Positions 57,291-64,000 of a stretch of 64,000 nucleotides of DNA are shown one piece after another; position 1 is the first letter of the stretch, and every line of letters starts with the position of its first letter. The DNA comes from Falciphora oryzae (lineage: Eukaryota; Ascomycota; Sordariomycetes; Magnaporthales; Magnaporthaceae). Below the pieces are notes generated by a model. It saw nothing but the letters and a program-made list of their open reading frames with translations, made no database searches and was not told the DNA's origin. Where the stretch lies: positions 1-64,000 of the forward strand of contig JNVV01000014.1 of the NCBI GenBank assembly GCA_000733355.1, read 5' to 3'. The position numbers and the translations under genes are program-made.

Positions 57291-57965
57291 TTTTGTTTTT
57301 GCGGCCTTTAAGCTGTTGTTGGTTTTTTTTTTCCTTTATTTATTCAGCTACACGTCTATTATGAGGATTGGTGTTAATACGGGAAGTGATGCCTTCCTCA
57401 AACTTCGGTGTTGTTTGTGTATGGATCCATATGGCATCTAATGGAACAAGCGGCTTCATTTTAAGGACAAGTGAGCAAAAATCACCAGGGAAGAGATTAA
57501 AAGCTCCACATGGATACAAGTTGGACAGGCGCCTGCATTGCTAAGTCTACAAATTATTGACAAAAGCCGTCTCTGTTTAGAGGGAGCTGCCCGGTACGCA
57601 CTTTTTCCTTGTCTGGCGCGGCCCATCGACGTGGTCGACTGTGTGGTGAGCGTGTGAGTGGGGATGTGGATTCTGTCGAGGCGAGGGGCCAAGCGAATTT
57701 CGAAAGCCCTCCCACCCTGTATTTTGCAAGTTAGCTAGGGCGTTAAAAAAACAAATGGCTTATAGCGGACCCTACCCCGGCTTTCGGTAGGCCCGGGTAT
57801 TGGAAACGGCTGCTACAAAAGCCCCTCCTTTTTGCCTCGTTCGTCGAAATTACCAACTATTTTACTATCGCCGGGCGATAGTAACGGGGTTTAAAAGCTT
57901 ACGTATAACCTTTTCCTTTTTCCTTTGTATTTGTTATTTTAACTGGACTAATATTAAGAGGGCAA
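57291..57965. other. Intergenic, possible small insertion at the 5' edge of the HET gene
   Basis: After the 5S terminator nothing is recognised until the HET remnant. The AT-rich piece at 57725-57965 reads unlike the coding sequence that follows and seems to have replaced the HET start. Confidence 0.4.
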
Positions 57966-58795
57966 CTCGGTCATTCGAGTTTTGCGTATCGACCCGCCCC
58001 AGCCGGTGCTCCTCTGACGGGGCGCCTTCTTCACGTCAATATCGACGACGGGCCGGTTTACGATGCGCTGTCTTACACATGGGGCGACCCAGAAATGCCC
58101 GAGACCATTCTTCCGCGAGATCATCACAGCAGCGGCCAAGAAAGGGCGACTACCTGAAGCCAAACCAAAGGCTGCACATCACGGCCAACCTCTGTGCCGC
58201 TCTCAAAAAGCTGCGCTCGCTTTCCGCACAGGACCCGACCGTCATCTGGGCCGACGGCGTCTGCGTCAACCAGGCCGATCTCCAGAAACGGAGCCAGCAG
58301 GCGCAGCTGATGGGCCGCATCTACACCCAGTACAGACACGGGCTGATCTACCTTGGCGAGGAGGCGGACTCGAGCGAGCTCGTGCCAGGCTTTCTCTCTA
58401 GGCTCGTTTTGCCTGCCGCTTCTGAGGCTGGTGCCGAGCCGGGGAGGCCCAAGCTGCAGATCCCTGAGACGAAACCCGCCTACTTGCCAGCGCCATCGGA
58501 CCCCGGCTGGATAGCACTTGTCAAGCTCTACGAGCGCCCGTGGTTCCGGCGGATGTGGGTGTTTCAGGAGGTCGTCCTGCCGAAAGAAATGCGTACCATT
58601 TGCGGCCACTGGATTATAAACAGCATCACTTTCCCGCTTGGGGATTACGCTGTAGTCGACGGCATAACCGAGAAAATTCGGAGCGAGTCGATTTACAGAA
58701 GTAAAGACCATGACCCCATGGCCATGTCGAAATCGACCGCATGTTCCACCATTTCGAAATAAGGTCGCTTTACCACCGTGGCTGGCTTGAAGAAA

Positions 58796-61321
58796 GGGCT
58801 TCGTTAGCAGGACCGCACGTTTTGTTGGAGGGACCGCAAATAGTGGAACCCACAGTGCAGCACTTTTTCATTCGGTACTACTGCCAAATCGCCGCCAATT
58901 GCGAATGCATTAATGCCAGACCTGTGCTAATTAAGTAATTAATAACAACAACTCGTATCTTAACGCACAACGTTCAATTAAACCCCCAAGATTACAATGC
59001 ACTTCTGGATTTCCTGTGTGGCCTGCCGAGTATTTGCTTCCTTTTTAGCCATTTTTTCATCGAATCTGCACTCAAATTTAGTGGGAATTAGGTCAATTTC
59101 CTCCTTTTCGTTATTTATAAACTCGTATTTCGTTATTATGCGCGCAGATCGTCGTGGGTTGGCGGTGCCGGCTTCGTAGGTACCCTCCTTTTTACGGAGG
59201 GGATCCGGTAACGAGGAAGGTTTACGGGCACGGGTACGGGCACGGCTACGGGCAGGCTGACGGCTACGGCTACGGGCAGGCTGACGGCCACGGCTACGGG
59301 CAGGGCCCGTTGAGAGTCGGGCCGGCGCTGTAGAAGGGGGCGGCTGCGCCTTTTAGCGGTAGGGCAATCCGTAAGAAGCCGTGATAGTATAGGTGCAGGG
59401 CTCGTTAGGTGCCAGGTCCTAATAGCTTTGCCGAAGTTGCTTTGGCAGGGCCGCGATCTTTTCCTCGCATTTCCGCAGCGCTTGTAGCACGATTTGGCTT
59501 TTGACAGAGCCGTAGAGTAGCTCGTCAAGCCCGAACGGCGCCTTATTCATCCCCTGGTTGCGTGCGAGCTTGATATCCGCTGTTTGGTTGCGCTAATATG
59601 ATGTTAGTTTACGAAAAACTGTAGCCAGATCGCCGCCCGCGCTTGTAATAAACCTTTTTATGCCGGCGTGGAGCGATTCGACGATGGAGGTTGTACGGTG
59701 GCTAAAGTGAAGTACGAGGTTAACCTAACAATTAACAAGGACGGTTTTCCATGGGTTGATCTAGGTTTTTACCGCGTAATTTACGGCTTCCGTTGGGTGT
59801 TTGCTATTAGTAAACGTTTTTAGGCGATTTTCGAATACTTTTTCGCTATTAGAAGTTAATAGGGCATTTTAATTTTTGAGGAACGCGGAGAACCTTTCGT
59901 TGCGTTTGATCGAGCCGTTAGGGAGGCGCGTGGCCGGTGGGAAGTGACGCCTGCTTTTGGTTAAAACGTTCATATTAACGTGCTACTTGCAAAGCAGATG
60001 GGGAACGCGTTTGAAGTTTTCGTGGCGTTTTAAAGCATTGATTAACGCCAATTTCCGGTTTGTAACCACCAATTTGGGGAGAGGTACGTCGTTTTTTAAT
60101 AGATACTTGTGCAGCGTTTGTAAGGCTTACGCATATTGGCCTTTTTTTTCGGCGTTGATAAGCGCGGCGGCGATTGAAAAGGATTTCCGGAAAGGTTGGA
60201 TCCTATAGAAATTAAGTAGGGGTAGGCTAAAGCGGTTGGTTTTGTAGGTATAGTCGGTAACGAGTACGTCGGGGGCGGCTTTGAGGAGAGGGAGGGAGGT
60301 TTTTGGAGCGATAAATAGGTAGAGGATCCGGCCGTTTTCGTCCTTGAGGTTACGTTAGAAAAACGCATTTGGGTTATCGAGTTGCTATCGGAGATAGGTA
60401 AATTAGCAGGCAATTTGATAGGATTTGATGTTATTTGATGGTACCTTATAAAGCTATTGGATAGGCGTGCGTCCGTTGAGCTTTTTGCGCCGGCAGTCGT
60501 GCAGGAGGTTGTTGAGGTCCTGGTAGCTAAAGTTAACGGCCTCGCCTGACTTCCGGAGGTTGGCTATAATCTGTGACGGCTTCGTGCCCGCCCTTTAGTT
60601 TGTAACGATCCGGTTTTCGTATTGGGCCAGGTTGCGTTGCCGGAACGAGGTAAAAGCAGTTGCTGCAGTAAAGCGGTGGTTGTGGGTAAGCTTTTGGCCG
60701 TTACGCGCTTTGACGGGCTCGATTTTCCAGCCCTGCCCGGGAACGCGTTGAAGGTTGACTTTGAAGCCGCAGTTTGTCATTTGGGAGGAGGTTTTGCGTC
60801 GTTTGGTTTCGTGCGTGGCCTCGGCGGTTTGGGTGACTGCAGCGGATTTGGGCCGGCTTTTGGAACAGCGGTAGTTGACTTTCGTGATAGCCTCGCTTTT
60901 GGCGCCTCGTGGGAAGCGCTTTTTGACGGCTAGATTGTAGCCGTTTTTATGCGCGTGCGCTAGAAGGGCCGCTTCGCCCTTTGTAAAGGAGGGATAAAAA
61001 GTAGGGTTGTTTATATTGGCGGTAGGCCGTCGCCCGTGGCCGTTGGCCGTTGGTGCGAGAAGCAAAAAGTAGGGCTTGCATGGGTAGAGAAAATTTTAAT
61101 TTGTGTGCGGGCCAAAAAAAATCAAAGAGCATCAAAGACTACAGGTTATACATTAAAATCTATGAAGTTATTCGCAAAGGCATTGAATTGGCTGGAAATC
61201 GCTGGCAATTGGCAAAGGTACCGAATGCGTGCATGTTTGGCGATGTTGGCACTGTGGCCCCAGCAAAAATCCACTATTTGCGGTCCTTCCAACAAAACGT
61301 GCGGTCCTGCTAACGAAGCCC
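58796..61321 (-). mobile_element. MULE DNA transposon copy 2, 2,526 bp
   Basis: Same terminal repeats as copy 1 (GGGCTTCGTTAGCAGG at 58796, complement ending 61321) and the 8-bp duplication TGAAGAAA at 58788-58795 and 61322-61329. Orientation opposite to copy 1. Length identical to copy 1 without its Gypsy. Inserted into the HET gene. Confidence 0.96.
59100..61065 (-). pseudogene. MULE transposase copy 2, RIP-stopped
   Basis: Minus strand from 61065 (MLLAPTANGHGRRPTANINN). The first 156 codons are open to 60595, unlike copy 1, where the same region has many stops; later parts have stops mostly at Trp sites (for example CK-stop-HVNMNVL for the CRWHVN of copy 1). Replacements such as Gly to Ser, Asp to Asn and Glu to Lys relative to copy 1 fit G-to-A changes. 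The two copies have complementary damage, so the ancestral protein is largely readable between them. Inactive. Confidence 0.85.
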
Positions 61322-62550
61322 TGAAGAAAACGTGGTGGCTCTTTTCCAACACTTTGTGTTCGAATCCCCCTATTTCGGGGTCGGCGACCCGCGCGATCGA
61401 TTCTTCGCCTCAGCGAGTCTTGCCGCAGCACTTCTCAACGACGATGTACCGCCCAAAGCAGACTACATGCAGAGTTTCGAGGATGTAGAGCTCCAGTTCT
61501 CTCTATTGACAGCAAGGACAGGGCGGGGTATATGGCTTTTGACAAGCGTCCGAGATGACTGTCCCGGGGGAGAAAAGCGAAAGGCCGGGCGGCCATCCTG
61601 GGTGTTCAACAGTGCCGAAATCGACAGCCCTGCGCGCAACCACTCGACGACACACCCGTAATCAGGCCTGGAAGCACGACTTCTAATGGCCGGCCAACGC
61701 TCATCGTGAGCGGATCCCGCGTCGACGTAGCGGTGGAGGTCCTGTTCCCGCCTGTCTGGGCCCAGGAGGCGATTTGTGACCTAATAACGCGATGCTGGGA
61801 GGCTCGGAGGGCAGGGGGAGAGTTGCCGGACATTCTATGCGATGGAGCGGGCGTATCTCCCGCCCCAATGACCCCTTCACACGGGATGGTGTTCTTAGCC
61901 AGATGGCAGAGGCAACCACCAACAGCGATGACGACGAAGAAGGGTGCCTAAATTGCCCCCCGCTGACGTCGTCGTCGTCTTGCTTGTCGCGGGACCACCC
62001 CTCCCCGATGGGAAAAGTCCAAAGAGACCTGCTCGGCCCGGCCGTGAAATATCTGGACTTGGGCCGGCAGTCGGTCCTCGACGAGTCTACGACTGCCCCA
62101 CCATGGGCCCAGAGGGAATTCCAAAACTGCGTCACAGAAATGCGCAAGCACGGAGGGATGGCGGGGGCCCGCAAGCGGTTCCCACACGCCGACATACTGA
62201 TAATGGCCGCTTGTGGCACGTACGCCAGTTCAGGACGAAAGGCCTGCAGAACTAGCGACGGCATCGTCCGGCTGTTGCCCGGCCAGACCCAGGTCGGGGA
62301 CTCCATTTTCGTTGTGGAGGGAGATGATCACCACAAGAACGAGTTCGTCATTCGGGAGGCGACGGAGGAGAAACGGCAGCAGGACCCCTGGGCGGACGAA
62401 GGGGGTGAGGGTTGTGACGATGGTGGGGGACAGAGTTTGTTTAGACTATTGGGTAACTGTTCGGTGTCTGACATGCCGGTCAGCTACCGCTTTGAGGATC
62501 TGGTATGGGAGGATCATGTCTTTGTTTATGTCTCCATTCTCGTCCGGTAG

Positions 62551-63640
62551 TTCAGGCACACACCAAATACAATGTCAAGGACTGATGGGTCCCTCCTTGG
62601 TCCCACGAGGCTGGCTGAGAAGGCGTCGCGTGCGGGCTTGCGTGAGGCCAGTGCCGTGGGAGTCGCTACCGCGCGTACAGGTAACTATCGCAGCTCAAGC
62701 ATCCTAAGAAAGCTAGGGGCGAAGATTTGTTGTCGGGAAGCTCGGAGGAAGACATGCTGGGCAATTATTGGAATAAACATAAAGAAAAGGGGTGTCTGGT
62801 CCCAGGGGGAACCTAGGCCGTGAACCCTGAACCACGGCAGCTGAGATTTGCTTCCCACGATGACCTAAGAAAAAATGAGAGGTCGAGCGACTTGATCCCC
62901 ACCAAACCAACTCTCATTCAAATTTAGGTGAGCGTGCTACCCCAAATTTGGCTGGAAGAAAAAGAAGAAATGCAAGCTCCAAGCAGACCTTCAAGCAGAA
63001 AGATGCGAGTTTTTTTTTTTTTTTTTTTTTTTCTCTCGCAGCGACGAAGCCCCAGTGTTCCGAGTCCATAGCATCCACTGTGGCTCACCACTTTTACGTC
63101 AAAGCTGGAGCCGACGACGCGTGGCGATGCTGCCGCCACTAGCAATTTCAAGAGCACAGCACGCACGAGGAAGCTCCAGCCTCCACCAGCCACTTGCCTT
63201 TCTAGCGCGGGCAGTTACGTAGGCCGCCCCGTATTTCTGCTCGTATCGCCCCAGGGAACAACCCTGAAATGATGTCAGTCTCACCACTGTCCGAGGGAGG
63301 CAGCAGGCGGCGAAGCAACGCAGAACACCAAAATGCTAATGTCGATCGGCGCAACGCTTCCATGGAAATACGACGTTGCACTTCACCTTGGTAACACCGC
63401 GACATGGGCCACCACCGCGTCGACCGGGAAGCCGTCAAAATGCGCATTGACTCGCCGCCGTCGTCAGGTGCTATAAAGTGAAGCTTGCAGCAGCGTCGAA
63501 TCCATCCCGGAGGTTCCCTTTCGCTCCCCATCCCACCACACTTACGCCGGTGCATCATCATCACTAATAATCCTCAAATCACATCAACCCCACCGCAAAC
63601 ATTCACTTGTCTTGCACTCCCAACACCACCATCGCCAAAA
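62551..63640. other. Intergenic: poly(T) tract and phiA-like promoter
   Basis: A run of 23 T lies at 63010-63032. A TATA box (CTATAAAG, about 63471-63478) sits about 165 bp before the next start codon. The 5' leader is C/A-rich, as often in highly expressed fungal genes. Confidence 0.55.
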
Positions 63641-64000
63641 ATGCAGTTCTTCACCCTCGCCGCCTCCGCCCTCTCCCTCCTGGCCACCTCGGCCTCCGCC
63701 GCTGCCGTGGGCCCGCGCCAGGCGGCTCCCCCGGCCCCCCTCCCCGCCGACGCGCGCTTCCAGCTCATCGCGCTGCGGTCCGGCAGCGGCGCCCACCTGC
63801 AGTGGGTCAACGCCGCCAAGAGCGGCCTGTTCCTGCGCCTGCCCGCGCAGAACGCCAGCTGCGACCGCGGCGAGGACCACGGCCAGGCGACCTTCTACCT
63901 CAGCAACAGCGGCGAGATGTACCTGCACGCGGCGTCGGCGACGCCGCAGCAGCTCTGGGTCGACCGCTCGTGGATGGGCCAGGGCCAGGTCGGCTACACG
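63641..64000 (+). CDS. phiA: PhiA-like secreted cell-wall protein (5' part, cut by window end)
   Basis: 120 codons are visible and the frame is still open at the window end. Signal peptide MQFFTLAASALSLLATSASA, a Pro/Ala spacer, then the pattern RFQLIALRSGSGAHLQWVN, NASCDRGEDHGQATFYL, EMYLHAASATPQQLWVDRS and GMGQGQVGYT-like WMGQGQVGYT, which matches the PhiA family of small fungal cell-wall proteins (needed for phialide and conidium formation in Aspergillus). Very strong C/G bias in third positions suggests high expression. Family assignment rests on recalled motifs. Confidence 0.82.
   Translation, partial: MQFFTLAASALSLLATSASAAAVGPRQAAPPAPLPADARFQLIALRSGSGAHLQWVNAAKSGLFLRLPAQNASCDRGEDHGQATFYLSNSGEMYLHAASATPQQLWVDRSWMGQGQVGYT

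Larger units (their letters stand above)
57966..62550 (+). pseudogene. HET-domain heterokaryon incompatibility gene, frameshifted and split by a MULE
   Basis: HET-domain landmarks appear in changing frames: VYDALSYTWGDPEMPETI (frame of 58050), RLHITANLCAALKKLR and VIWADGVCVNQADLQKRSQQ, then YERPWFRRMWVFQEVVLP (frame of 57800). EIDRMFHHFEIRSLYHRGW follows in a third frame up to the MULE at 58796. Coding resumes at 61330 (GVGDPRDRFFA) in the frame expected once the MULE and one 8-bp duplication are removed. The C-terminal half shifts frame again twice; 61792-62550 holds the typical C-terminal pattern VGDSIFVVEGDD and FRLLGNCSVSD. At least four frameshifts plus the insertion make it dead; some shifts could be unrecognised introns. 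The family triggers cell death on fusion with unlike strains. Confidence 0.85.

Overview
The window looks like a chromosomal segment of a filamentous ascomycete, most likely a Sordariomycete near the Sordariales/Chaetomiaceae. The evidence is: GC-rich exons split by 50-160 bp introns with GTRNGT donors, a lone dispersed 5S rRNA gene, and repeats whose stop codons mostly sit where a Trp or Gln codon is expected, as repeat-induced point mutation (RIP) produces. Species cannot be named from the sequence. There is one 66-base assembly gap (55452-55517).

Layout. 1-2445 is an AT-rich island: the 3' end of a decayed Gypsy element carrying a fold-back repeat. 4325-22475 is the main gene-rich block: a secreted GH43 exo-beta-1,3-galactanase with a CBM35-like tail (+), an SPX-EXS phosphate transporter/sensor of the SYG1/XPR1 family (-), the mitochondrial phosphatidylglycerophosphate synthase PGS1 (-) head-to-head with complex I subunit NDUFA12 (+), an M18 aspartyl aminopeptidase (-) and a 14-TM MFS exporter (+). 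22476-28580 is gene-poor with LTR-like and minisatellite remnants. A secreted subtilisin-like protease follows at 28581-31396, then a predicted PPxY protein, a frameshifted NLR-type Helo-like domain and a small orphan ORF. An M14 zinc carboxypeptidase (50993-52447), a T5orf172/GIY-YIG-like protein (54008-55339), a 5S rRNA gene and the start of a PhiA-like cell-wall protein (63641 to the window end) complete the host genes.

The right half is a transposon nest. A 1,866-bp pogo/Fot1 element (38904-40769) has near-perfect TIRs and TA duplications. A 2,526-bp MULE (41106-50310, 8-bp TSD) is split by a 6,674-bp Gypsy chromovirus (43354-50027, 5-bp TSD). A second MULE of exactly 2,526 bp (58796-61321) sits inside a HET-domain incompatibility gene that also carries several frameshifts. 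A small MITE lies at 53793-53987.

Functional themes: extracellular polymer breakdown (GH43, S8 and M14 secreted enzymes), mitochondrial function (PGS1 and NDUFA12 sharing one promoter interval), phosphate homeostasis, and two decayed self/non-self recognition genes. No metabolite cluster, CRISPR array or convincing tRNA was seen. The best candidates for novelty are the cysteine-rich N-terminal extension on the aminopeptidase, the 7-nt micro-exon in NDUFA12, the antisense coiled-coil ORF in the left Gypsy remnant, and a MULE family that may insert in or near recognition genes.
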